Source of the DNA: Caulobacter sp. FWC2 | GTDB taxonomy: Bacteria; Pseudomonadota; Alphaproteobacteria; Caulobacterales; Caulobacteraceae | Reading direction: 5' to 3' | DNA: 64,000 nt | Assembly (NCBI RefSeq): GCF_002742625.1 | Contig: NZ_PEBF01000002.1 | Coordinates: 186,001-250,000, forward strand | Shown: positions 27,725-35,354 of the stretch, in pieces | Position numbering within the stretch: position 1 is the first letter of the stretch | Layout: the number at the start of each line of letters is the position of its first letter | Position numbers and translations under genes: made by a program | Notes under the pieces: generated by a model | What the model was told of the DNA's origin: nothing | Databases searched by the model: none | What the model saw: only the letters and a program-made list of their open reading frames with translations

Positions 27725-28551
27725 AATTGCGATCACTCCTATTCGTCCCCGGCGACCGGCCGGAGCGCTTCGACAAAGCCGCCGCCTCCGGCGCCGATGC
27801 GATCATCCTTGATCTTGAGGACGCCGTGGCGCCGGCGCGAAAGGCCTTCGCCCGGCAGGCGGTCGCCGACTATTTGGCCGCGGCCGTCGGTGGTGTCGTT
27901 CACTTAGTCCGCATCAATCCGGTGGACAGCCCATGGCTCCGAGCCGACCTGCAAACCGCGGCGGCAAGCCAGGGACTGGTCCTGCCCAAGGCCGAAGGCG
28001 TTGAGACCTTTGACCGCCTGGATGCGGCCGCAAAGGATCTGTCGCTGCCGCCGATCCTGCCGATCGCGACGGAAACCCCTTTGGCCGTGTTCCGAATGGC
28101 CGAGTACGTCCGCTTCGCCGATCGTCTGCTCGGGCTGACCTGGGGGGCCGAGGACCTGCCCGCCGCCATAGGGGCTGCTGGAAGCCGCGACGCCGCGGGG
28201 CTGCTCACCGCGCCCTACCAATTGGTCCGCACGCTCAGCTTGTTCGCCGCCCACGCCGCCAAAACCCTGGCGATCGAAACGGTCTATCCAAATATCCGCG
28301 ATCTGGACGGCCTGGCCGCCTACGCCGCAAGGGGCGCTTTCGATGGCTTCTCGGGCATGATGGCGATCCATCCGTCTCAGGTCGAAGCCATAAACCTGGC
28401 GTTCACGCCGACCGCCGAGGCGCTTGATCAAGCCCGATCGGTTGTCGCGGCTTTTGCCGAGACGCCTGGCGCCGGCGCGGTGCAATGGAACGGACGCATG
28501 TTGGATGCGCCTCATCTCAAACAGGCCCTACGTCTTCTTGGCGAGGCGTGA
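27721..28551 (+). CDS. CitE-like beta-hydroxyacyl-CoA lyase, probable (R)-HMG-CoA lyase
   Basis: A 276-residue HpcH/HpaI TIM-barrel protein. The start at MKLRSLLFVPGDRPERF overlaps the MaoC stop by four bases. Family motifs: ADAIILDLEDAVAPARK, metal-binding Glu in ATETPLAVF, and TWGAEDLPAAIGA with the second acidic ligand. Characterised relative Rv2498c of M. tuberculosis cleaves (R)-3-hydroxy-3-methylglutaryl-CoA and citramalyl-CoA. Here it would end leucine breakdown as acetoacetate plus acetyl-CoA in place of LiuE. Last gene of the bkd-liu operon. Malyl-CoA or citramalyl-CoA lyase activity is the main alternative. Confidence 0.8.
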   Translation: MKLRSLLFVPGDRPERFDKAAASGADAIILDLEDAVAPARKAFARQAVADYLAAAVGGVVHLVRINPVDSPWLRADLQTAAASQGLVLPKAEGVETFDRLDAAAKDLSLPPILPIATETPLAVFRMAEYVRFADRLLGLTWGAEDLPAAIGAAGSRDAAGLLTAPYQLVRTLSLFAAHAAKTLAIETVYPNIRDLDGLAAYAARGAFDGFSGMMAIHPSQVEAINLAFTPTAEALDQARSVVAAFAETPGAGAVQWNGRMLDAPHLKQALRLLGEA

Positions 28552-28672
28552 GGATGGGTCCAGATAGGCGTCTCGGAACATCAGCAGGCGCCGTGCCGGT
28601 CGGGACGCCGAAGACGCCGCGGGCGCTTGCGTCCGCCGGCGCGATGGCGGCGCAAACTATGAAAGGCGAGTC

Positions 28673-29881
28673 ATGAGCACGGTTATCATCGGGGCGGGTC
28701 ATGCGGGAGGCGCCGCCGCCGCCGTTCTTCGACAGCTCGGCCATGACCAGCCCATCATTCTGATCGGTGAGGAGCCTCACCCGCCCTATCAGCGCCCGCC
28801 GCTTTCGAAAGGGTGGCTTAAGGGCGAGGTTGGCGAGGATGGTCTGCTGCTTCGGCCCCGCGCGTGGTACGCCGAAAATCAAGTCGAGCTGCGAACCTCG
28901 ACCCGCGTGGTGAACATCGATCGCCAGGCGCGACAGCTGACGATGTCGACCGACGACACCCTCTCCTACGACACTTTGATCCTGGCGACGGGCTCGCGGG
29001 CGCGAAAGCTGGTGTTGCCCGGCAGCGATCTGAAGGGCTTCCTAGAACTGCGCACGATCGAGGACGCCGAAGCCATCAAGGCCTGGTTCCGTCCGGGCTT
29101 TCGGCTTGCGATCATCGGCGGCGGCTATGTCGGCCTGGAGGTCGCGGCCTCAGCGCGCCAGCTGGGCGCCGAGGTCGACGTGCTCGAGCGTGAAGACCGC
29201 CTTTTGGCCCGGGTCGCGGGGCCAGTGATGTCGTCGTTCTTTCGCGACGTTCACGAGCAGAATGGCGTCCGTTTTCACTTTGGCGTTGCGGTCGAAGGAT
29301 ACGAGGGGCTGGATGGGCACGTGTCGGGGGTGAGGCTTTCAGGTCGGCCGCCGCTCCATTGCGATGCGGTGTTGGTTGGCGTCGGCGCCGTTCCAAACGA
29401 TGACTTGGCGGTGGCTGCGGGCTTGGCGTGTGATGATGGCGTGATCGTGGATGGCCGAGCGCGGACCTCGGATTCGCGCGTCTTCGCCATCGGTGACGTG
29501 ACGCGTCGGCCCATGACGTTCTACGACAGGACCTTGCGTCTGGAGAGCGTGCCCAATGCGCTGGAACAGGCGCGCCAAGCCGCCGCCGCCATCGTCGGCG
29601 CGCCCGAGCCAAAGCCCGAGACGCCGTGGTTCTGGTCCGATCAATACGACATCAAGCTGCAGATCGGCGGCATGCCGTTCGACGTCGACGCGGTAGTTTT
29701 GCGCGGCGATCCGGCGGCGCGCAAGTTCTCGCTGTTTCACCTCTCCAAGGGTCGTGTCCAGGCGGTGGAGGCGATCAACAGCCCGCCGGAATTCATGGTC
29801 GGGCGCCAATGGCTGGCGTCGCGTCGCGAGGTGGATCCCGCTCGCCTGGCTGACGTCTCGATCCCAATCAAAGAAGTCTAG
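28673..29881 (+). CDS. Ferredoxin reductase, FAD/NAD(P)H-dependent
   Basis: A 402-residue two-dinucleotide-fold flavoprotein of the putidaredoxin/rhodocoxin reductase type. FAD motif VIIGAGHAGGAAAAVLRQLG at the N-terminus, NAD motif AIIGGGYVGLEVAASARQLG at about 145, and FAIGDVTRRP before the C-terminal interface domain (WFWSDQYDIKLQIGG). It reduces a [2Fe-2S] ferredoxin serving a P450 or Rieske oxygenase. No ferredoxin, P450 or Rieske gene is in the window, so its partners are encoded elsewhere. GGCGAG precedes the ATG; 121 bases without visible features separate it from citE. Confidence 0.88.
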   Translation: MSTVIIGAGHAGGAAAAVLRQLGHDQPIILIGEEPHPPYQRPPLSKGWLKGEVGEDGLLLRPRAWYAENQVELRTSTRVVNIDRQARQLTMSTDDTLSYDTLILATGSRARKLVLPGSDLKGFLELRTIEDAEAIKAWFRPGFRLAIIGGGYVGLEVAASARQLGAEVDVLEREDRLLARVAGPVMSSFFRDVHEQNGVRFHFGVAVEGYEGLDGHVSGVRLSGRPPLHCDAVLVGVGAVPNDDLAVAAGLACDDGVIVDGRARTSDSRVFAIGDVTRRPMTFYDRTLRLESVPNALEQARQAAAAIVGAPEPKPETPWFWSDQYDIKLQIGGMPFDVDAVVLRGDPAARKFSLFHLSKGRVQAVEAINSPPEFMVGRQWLASRREVDPARLADVSIPIKEV

Positions 29882-29928
29882 CGCCACCCGCGCCCGGCGC
29901 TTGAAAGCTCGGCTTCGGCCGGAATAGA

Positions 29929-29963
29929 ATTCTTATATTAGAATCGAATTCTCGCATCGGCGT
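29929..29963. promoter_or_regulatory. Tandem operator-like palindromes, site A
   Basis: ATTCTTATATTAGAAT (29929-29944) matches 14 of 16 positions of the island consensus ATTCTGATATCAGAAT. A weaker copy with a perfect left arm (ATTCT, 10 of 16) starts exactly 19 bases later at 29948. The pair ends 25 bases before the NmrA-like gene, where a bound regulator would overlap the promoter. Confidence 0.55.
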
Positions 29964-29988
29964 CGCGATGCGTGGGGAGAGCCATCAC

Positions 29989-30828
29989 ATGAAGATCGGG
30001 ATCAGCGGCGCGGGCGGCAAGCTCGGGGCCGGCGTCGTGGATGAGCTTCTGCGCCGCGGCGGCCATGACGTCGTGGGCATATCGCGCACGCCGTCGAACC
30101 TCTCCGCGCCCGAAACGCGGTTCGGCGACTATGATCAGCCGGAAAGCCTTACAGCCGCCTATGCCGGCCTTGACCGTCTGCTGATCATTCCAACGACAGC
30201 GCTCGCGCCTGGCCAACGCGCCAGGCAGAATATCGCGGCGATCGACGCGGCGAACCGAGCCGGTGTCGCGCATATCGCCTTCATGTCCTCGTCCGGCGCG
30301 AGGGCCAGGCCCGAGCCGGACGTCTGGGCTTCGTACTTCGCCACCGAGCAGCATCTGATGCGCACCGCGGCGCGCTGGAGCGTTCTGCGAATGAACTACT
30401 ATATCGAATCCTTCGCGGACGAGGCGCGGCGCGCGTTCGACCAGGGCGCCCTCGTCGGGCTTGGTGAAAGTAGGGTCGCCTTTGTCTCGCGCGCGGACCT
30501 TGCCGCCGCCGCGGCCGGACTCCTGGCAGGGGCCGGACACGAGGGCGCCATCTACACCGGGACCGGCCCGCGGACATGGTCGGTCGCCGAGCGTCTGGAC
30601 CTGATCGTCAGGCTCAGCGGAAGGCCGTTGGCCTCAACAGTGCTGACCCCCGAGGCGTTGCGCGCCGGCCTGAGCCAGAGCGGTCTTCCGCCGCATGTTG
30701 TCGAGGTCGCGCTGTCCATTCGGCAAGGCTTCGTCGATGGCGGTTTCGACATTGTCACCGGCGATATCGAAAGACTTGCTGGGCGTCCGCCGCAAGCCAT
30801 GGAAGACGCCCTCCGCGACGCCTTCTAG
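29989..30828 (+). CDS. NmrA-like NAD(P)-binding protein, QorB-type quinone reductase candidate
   Basis: A 279-residue atypical SDR starting MKIGISGAGGKLGAGVVDEL (GXXGXXG nucleotide motif), with GGGGAGA upstream. It lacks a YxxxK active site, as expected for NmrA-like/QorB proteins, which act as NADPH-dependent quinone reductases or redox sensors. Conserved parts include IAFMSSSGAR and a substrate-side segment WSVLRMNYYIESF. Preceded by the first operator pair of the island. Confidence 0.75.
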   Translation: MKIGISGAGGKLGAGVVDELLRRGGHDVVGISRTPSNLSAPETRFGDYDQPESLTAAYAGLDRLLIIPTTALAPGQRARQNIAAIDAANRAGVAHIAFMSSSGARARPEPDVWASYFATEQHLMRTAARWSVLRMNYYIESFADEARRAFDQGALVGLGESRVAFVSRADLAAAAAGLLAGAGHEGAIYTGTGPRTWSVAERLDLIVRLSGRPLASTVLTPEALRAGLSQSGLPPHVVEVALSIRQGFVDGGFDIVTGDIERLAGRPPQAMEDALRDAF

Positions 30829-30857
30829 GGCGCCGATCGCCTTCGATCGACAAACCG

Positions 30858-31319
30858 TCAGGGCGGGTCGGGACGATCCGCGGACATCTGAGCGCGATGC
30901 CGCTCGAAGTGATCCGGTCGCCTCTCGACCCAGACCCCTTCGGCCGTGGCCCGATCTTGGTGCTCGTCCTCGAGGCGCAACGCGCCCGCCATGGTGATAC
31001 GCCGTCCCTCACGCGACAGGACCCGCGTCCTTAGGACGAGCGGCCGCGCAACCGGGACGGGCATGAGGAAGCTGACCGAGAGCGTGGCGGTCACACTCTT
31101 GACGCCGCGATGGGTCAGAAAACGGCCCAGGACATCGTCGAAAACGCCGGCGATCCAGCCGCCGTGCGCAACTTCCGGACCGCCGTCGAAATCGGCGGGA
31201 CATTGTACGAATGCCACGCCCTCTTCGGGAGACGTGGCGTTAAATAGGTCGGCCCCGAACCGGCAGCTTCTGTCCCCGACCCGGCAGCCCCTGCAGAGCG
31301 CGATGCGTTCATCAACCAA
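30858..31319 (-). CDS. PaaI-type acyl-CoA thioesterase (hot-dog fold)
   Basis: A 153-residue hot-dog protein with the thioesterase motif VAHGGWIAGVFDDVLGRFLT (HGG followed by an Asp). The N-terminus has three cysteines (CRGCRVGDRSC) that could bind a metal or be structural. The start is a TTG with GGAAGG seven bases upstream; no in-frame ATG fits. It is divergent from iclR across a region with operator-like palindromes. It likely releases CoA from dead-end acyl-CoA intermediates of the island. Confidence 0.75.
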   Translation of the reverse strand: MVDERIALCRGCRVGDRSCRFGADLFNATSPEEGVAFVQCPADFDGGPEVAHGGWIAGVFDDVLGRFLTHRGVKSVTATLSVSFLMPVPVARPLVLRTRVLSREGRRITMAGALRLEDEHQDRATAEGVWVERRPDHFERHRAQMSADRPDPP

Positions 31320-31364
31320 GGCTTACCCTTCCAAAGGTTTTCGGATCGCGCTATGCGAAACGTC

Positions 31365-31442
31365 ATTTGAATATCAGAATGTATGGAAGCGTCCCGCCGC
31401 AGCGCTGATGTTTCGCTTTCAGTATGATTCTGATAGTGAATT
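31365..31442. promoter_or_regulatory. Operator-like palindromes in the iclR-thioesterase gap, site B
   Basis: ATTTGAATATCAGAAT at 31365-31380 matches 13 of 16 consensus positions. A second copy, ATTCTGATAGTGAATT at 31427-31442, has a perfect left half (ATTCTGATA) and 11 of 16 matches. Both lie between the divergent thioesterase and iclR genes, so autoregulation of iclR is the simplest reading. These two are 62 bases apart, not 19. Confidence 0.55.
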
Positions 31443-31480
31443 GCTTGAATTTGGCGGTGTTCGTCGAAGATGGAGTGCGC

Positions 31481-32305
31481 ATGGCGCGATCAGCAGTGGG
31501 CACGGTCTCCCGCGACGATGGGGAGAGCCTTGACGGAGGGGGGAGCGACCTTTCCGAAAAGACGGTGATCGTCAAACCCGCGGCCAATGCGATCCGTATC
31601 CTGAAATTCCTGGTCGAATCGGGCGGGCCGACACGGTCGGTGACCATCTCGCGGAGCCTTGGGCTCAACGCCAGCACCTGCTTCAACATCCTTCGCACTC
31701 TGGTGCTGGAGGATGTCGTCGAGTTCGATCCGCTCACCAAGACCTATACCGTGGGCGTTGGTTTGACGACGCTGATGGGCAATCTGTTGACCGAGGGTCA
31801 ACGTGTGGCGACCGCCACGCCGCAGATGCGCGACCTGGCCGATCGCTTCAACATCACCGTGACCCTGTGGAAGCGACTGGGGCCCGACAAGATCATTCTG
31901 GTCAAGAGCGTGCCGAGCCCGGCGAACGTTCGCATTGAAATGGCCGAAGGCCAGCGACTGCCTGTGCTCATGGCCTCGACGGGCCGGATCATGGCGCCGC
32001 ACCTGGGCTGGACGCGAAAGGACCTGAAGACCGCGTTCAAGGCTCTGCGTTGGCAGACACCCCTGACCTTCGAGGACTACTGGGAACAGGTGGAGGCCGC
32101 CGAGAGGCGCGGCTGGGCCAGCGACCCGGGCTACTTCACCAAAGGCGTGCAGACCATCGCCGCGCCGGTGTTTGACCGAACCGGCGATGTGGCCTTCAGC
32201 ATCGTTGGGGTGATGCTGCTCGGCCAGTATGAAGACGCCGCGCTCGAAGAGATTGGCACTGCCCTGCGCGACGCTGGCCGGCGCCTGACCAGCGCCCTGA
32301 CCTGA
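31481..32305 (+). CDS. IclR family transcriptional regulator
   Basis: A 274-residue protein. The start at MARSAVG has GGAG five bases upstream; an in-frame ATG at 31424 would lie next to an operator-like site. The N-terminal winged helix (AANAIRILKFLVES, then TISRSLGLNASTCFNILRTL) is followed by the IclR effector domain (SVPSPANVRIEMAEGQRLPV; AAPVFDRTGDVAFSIVGVML). IclR proteins commonly control aromatic or short-acid catabolism and bind palindromes as dimers of dimers. It is the leading candidate for the repeated palindrome of this island. Confidence 0.88.
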   Translation: MARSAVGTVSRDDGESLDGGGSDLSEKTVIVKPAANAIRILKFLVESGGPTRSVTISRSLGLNASTCFNILRTLVLEDVVEFDPLTKTYTVGVGLTTLMGNLLTEGQRVATATPQMRDLADRFNITVTLWKRLGPDKIILVKSVPSPANVRIEMAEGQRLPVLMASTGRIMAPHLGWTRKDLKTAFKALRWQTPLTFEDYWEQVEAAERRGWASDPGYFTKGVQTIAAPVFDRTGDVAFSIVGVMLLGQYEDAALEEIGTALRDAGRRLTSALT

Positions 32306-32316
32306 TCGCCGCGTCA

Positions 32317-32730
32317 TCAACGATCGCCTAGGCCGGCTCTGGTCTTCCAGTCCGGCGGCGGGGCTTCATCGGCGGCGAAATCGAGCTCGACTTCGACGCC
32401 GTTCGGATCGAACAAAAACAGCTGCCAGAAGCTGAACGGGCGGGGCGTGCGGATCACCCGATAGGTTAGGCCCGCCGCGGCGATGCGCGCGGCGGCCGCC
32501 TGAAAGCCCTGCGCGAAGAAGGCCATGTGGTCCAATGCCCCTCGCCGCGGCTCGGGCATGCGCGTCGTCTCGACGATGTGCAAAAGCGGATGATCGCCGA
32601 CATAGAGCCACGCTCCGCCGACGCCAAAATCGGGCCTTGGCCCCATCGTCAGCCCGAGCATGGCGTAGAAATCGAGAGTCTCGGTCAATCGGTCCGTCAT
32701 GACGGTGAAGTGGTCCATGCGGACGATCAT
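32317..32730 (-). CDS. VOC (glyoxalase/extradiol dioxygenase superfamily) protein
   Basis: A 137-residue single VOC module. Likely metal ligands are His in MDHFTVMTD, His in LDHMAFFA and Glu in VEVELDFA at the ends of the expected strands, with FLFDPNGVEVELDF as the family hallmark. It may be an isomerase, lyase or dioxygenase of the island pathway. It converges on iclR with only 11 bases between them and is divergent from the amidohydrolase. Confidence 0.75.
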   Translation of the reverse strand: MIVRMDHFTVMTDRLTETLDFYAMLGLTMGPRPDFGVGGAWLYVGDHPLLHIVETTRMPEPRRGALDHMAFFAQGFQAAAARIAAAGLTYRVIRTPRPFSFWQLFLFDPNGVEVELDFAADEAPPPDWKTRAGLGDR

Positions 32731-32901
32731 CGACTACCCCGCTTTTTTTGCCGCCATGCCGAGATGACGATGGCAGGTATTTTCTAGACACTTTTGCGGT
32801 TTTTGTTATAGAAAGAAATTCTGAATGGCGGTGGCGGTCCAAAAGCCCTGCCCGGTTGAGAGGCGGCGACAAGCCGCCCTTTTGGAAGCGAGGAAAGCCA
32901 G

Positions 32902-34236
32902 ATGACAGTCGATGACATGATCCTTGTGAGCGTGGACGACCACGTCATCGAGCCGCCGAATGCCTTTACGCCACACTGGCCGCAGCACCTGAAAGGCCGC
33001 GAGCCGCACATCGAAGAGCGCGACGGTCGCGACGTCTGGATGTTCGAGGAAAAGGCCTCCGGCTACATGGGCCTCAATTCCGTCGTCGGCCGCCCGAAGG
33101 AAGAGTACGGCATGGAGCCGCTCAACTACGCGCAGATGCGCCGCGGCACGTGGGACATCAAGGCGCGCGTTGAGGATATGGACGCCAACGGCATCCTGGG
33201 TTCGATCTGCTTCCCGACGTTCCCGGGGTTCGCCGGCGCTCGGTTCCAAACCGCCTCGAAGCAGGATCCCGAGGTCGCCCTGGCGGCGATCCGGGCCTAC
33301 AATGACTGGCACTTCTATGACTGGGCCGGCGCCGCGCCCGGCCGTTTCATCCCGCTTATGCTGACGCCGTTCTGGGACATGCAGGCGGCCGTCGCCGAAG
33401 TGGAGCGAATGGCGAAGCTGGGCGTCCACGCCCTGTCGTTCTCGGACAACCCGGCGCTTGCGGGCTGGCCCTCGCTGCATGACGCCTATTGGGATCCGCT
33501 CTGGAAGGCCTGCGCCGACAATCAGGTGGTTATCTGCTGCCACATCGGCACGGGCTCGGCGGCCGCGCACGCGTCGGACCTGTCGCCCATCGACGCCTGG
33601 ATCACCTCGATGCCGATCTCGATCGCCAACTCGGCGGCCGACTGGATCTGGGCGCCGATGTGGAAGAAGTACCCCACGCTGAAGATGGCCCTTTCCGAAG
33701 GCGGCATCGGTTGGATTCCCTACCTGCTGGAACGCGCCGATTTCACCCACGGCCACCACAATGCCTGGACCAATTCGAATTTCGGCCCCGGCGTGATGCC
33801 CAGCGACATCTACAAGAAGCACATCATCAGCTGCTTCATCGAAGACAAGTTCGGTCTGGCCAACCTCGACTACATCGGCGAGGACATGGTCATGTACGAA
33901 TGCGACTATCCGCACTCGGACTCGGTCTGGCCGCACTCGGCCGAGAAGCTGTGGAACGACGTTCAGCACCTGTCGCGTGAGACGATCGACAAGATCACCC
34001 ACATCAATGCGATGCGCGAATTCTCCTATGACCCGTTCTCGGTGCTGAAGAAGGAAGATTGCACCGTCGGCGCCCTGAAGGCGGCGGCCGCGGCCGTCCC
34101 GGTTCATACTGATCCGCTGCTCGGCCTCGGGGGCGCTGCGCCCAAGCGGGAAGCCGGCAAGCCGGTGACCTCGGGCGACATCAACCGGATGTTCGCGAAC
34201 GCTTCTGCGGAATCGACGGTCTCGGGCCGCCGCTAG
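32902..34236 (+). CDS. Amidohydrolase-2 family metal-dependent hydrolase/decarboxylase
   Basis: A 444-residue TIM-barrel protein of the ACMSD/gamma-resorcylate-decarboxylase branch. Metal-site candidates are D-x-H in SVDDHVIEPPNAF near the N-terminus, His in VICCHIGTGS (about 215) and the Asp/His pair in YECDYPHSDSVWPHS (about 335-345). GFAGARF and SFSDNPALAGWPSLHD are family blocks. AGGAAAGC precedes the ATG. Members of this type are frequent in terpenoid, steroid and aromatic gene clusters. Hydrolysis of a ring-derived C-C bond or a decarboxylation is possible; neither is proved. Confidence 0.85.
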   Translation: MTVDDMILVSVDDHVIEPPNAFTPHWPQHLKGREPHIEERDGRDVWMFEEKASGYMGLNSVVGRPKEEYGMEPLNYAQMRRGTWDIKARVEDMDANGILGSICFPTFPGFAGARFQTASKQDPEVALAAIRAYNDWHFYDWAGAAPGRFIPLMLTPFWDMQAAVAEVERMAKLGVHALSFSDNPALAGWPSLHDAYWDPLWKACADNQVVICCHIGTGSAAAHASDLSPIDAWITSMPISIANSAADWIWAPMWKKYPTLKMALSEGGIGWIPYLLERADFTHGHHNAWTNSNFGPGVMPSDIYKKHIISCFIEDKFGLANLDYIGEDMVMYECDYPHSDSVWPHSAEKLWNDVQHLSRETIDKITHINAMREFSYDPFSVLKKEDCTVGALKAAAAAVPVHTDPLLGLGGAAPKREAGKPVTSGDINRMFANASAESTVSGRR

Positions 34237-34258
34237 ACGGCCCGGCCGGAGATCAAGG

Positions 34259-34292
34259 CGCCCGCCGGAACAGCCACCGGCGGGCGTTCTTA
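34259..34292. terminator. Strong hairpin terminator between convergent genes
   Basis: CGCCCGCCGG (34259-34268) pairs perfectly with CCGGCGGGCG (34277-34286) around an eight-base loop, followed by TTCTTAT on the plus strand. It ends the amidohydrolase transcript. The minus-strand kinase gene stops at its right edge, so it may also serve that side less well. Confidence 0.8.
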
Positions 34293-35354
34293 TGTCCGCT
34301 TTCCCTCGATCCAGCGCCCCGCGCGCCCGAGCAAGCGCACGGCGTTGCCATGCAGGCGTTGGCCGATATCCATCGGGGCCTTGCCGGCGCAGGCCCGCGC
34401 GTAGCTGCCTTCCAGGATCAAGGCCAGCTTGTAGCAAGCAAACACCCGGTACCAATTCAGGTTCGACAGATCCGAACCCGTCAGCCGGCCATAGACCTCA
34501 ACCAGTTCCTCGGACTCCGGAAAGCCCTCCCACGGCTCGACGACGATCGTCGTCTGGCTCATGTCTCCGCCCGGACCCGGCCAGGTCGCCAGCAGCCAGC
34601 CGAGATCGACCAAGGGATCGCCGATCGTCGACAGCTCCCAGTCAATGATGGCTTCGATGACCGGCGCGTCCTGACGAAACAGCACGTTCTTGAGATGAAA
34701 GTCGCCATGCATCAGGCCGGGACGAAAGGTCCTGGGCCGATGGGCTTCCAACCAGTCGCCGATGGGGCCGACATCGGGCAGGCCGACGGCGCCGGGCCAG
34801 CCTGGGAACTCCGCGTAACTTTCAAGCTGCGTCAGCCAGCGACGCGCCTGGCGTTCAAGGAAGCCATCCGGCTTGCCAAAATCAGCAAGCCCGACCGCCG
34901 CATAGTCGATGAGCGCGACGCGGGACAGGCCGTCAACAACCGACAGGCCCATCGCGCGCCGCGCCGCGGGCGACCCGGCGTGCAGGGGCGGCATGCCCAC
35001 CGCGGCGTTGAATCCCTCAAGCGGTTCCATCAAGTAGAACGCCGCCCCGAGCACCGAGGCGTCGTCGCACGCGGCGATCAGGCCGGCGTGAGGCACGCCC
35101 GATCCCCTGAGCGCCTTGAGCACGCGCGCCTCGCGCCGCATCGTATCGCTGCCGTCATGGCGCGGATTGGCGGGCGGACGGCGCAGGACGTAGCCGCGAC
35201 CGCTTCGGTTGAAGCGTAGCAGGACATTCTGCGAGCCGCCGGTTAATTGAACGACGTCGACGATGGGGCCCGAACCCAAACCTTCGCCATCCATCCACGC
35301 GGACAGGGAGTCGAGGTCGACCAACTCGAGACCGTGGGGACGATCGATGGTCAT
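34290..35354 (-). CDS. Phosphotransferase (APH/ACAD10-type kinase-like) family protein
   Basis: A 354-residue aminoglycoside-phosphotransferase-fold protein. ATP-site region LTGGSQNVLLRFNRSGRGYV near the N-terminus, catalytic loop HGDFHLKNVLF and metal-binding IDWELSTIGDPLVDLGWLL. Proteins of this type are found beside, or fused to, acyl-CoA dehydrogenases (as in ACAD10/11) and phosphorylate hydroxyacyl substrates. Here its ATG overlaps the dehydrogenase stop (ATGA). Upstream in-frame sequence is open for 820 bases but is antisense-like noise, so the start is placed at MTIDRPHG. Confidence 0.88.
   Translation of the reverse strand: MTIDRPHGLELVDLDSLSAWMDGEGLGSGPIVDVVQLTGGSQNVLLRFNRSGRGYVLRRPPANPRHDGSDTMRREARVLKALRGSGVPHAGLIAACDDASVLGAAFYLMEPLEGFNAAVGMPPLHAGSPAARRAMGLSVVDGLSRVALIDYAAVGLADFGKPDGFLERQARRWLTQLESYAEFPGWPGAVGLPDVGPIGDWLEAHRPRTFRPGLMHGDFHLKNVLFRQDAPVIEAIIDWELSTIGDPLVDLGWLLATWPGPGGDMSQTTIVVEPWEGFPESEELVEVYGRLTGSDLSNLNWYRVFACYKLALILEGSYARACAGKAPMDIGQRLHGNAVRLLGRAGRWIEGKRT

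Noticed and set aside
32779..32833. Operator-like sequences between the VOC and amidohydrolase genes (TTTCTA, TATAGAAA, ATTCTGAAT)
   Set aside because: The region is AT-rich and has half-sites resembling the island palindrome, but no full copy and no 19-bp spacing. It could be a degenerate member, so it was not counted.
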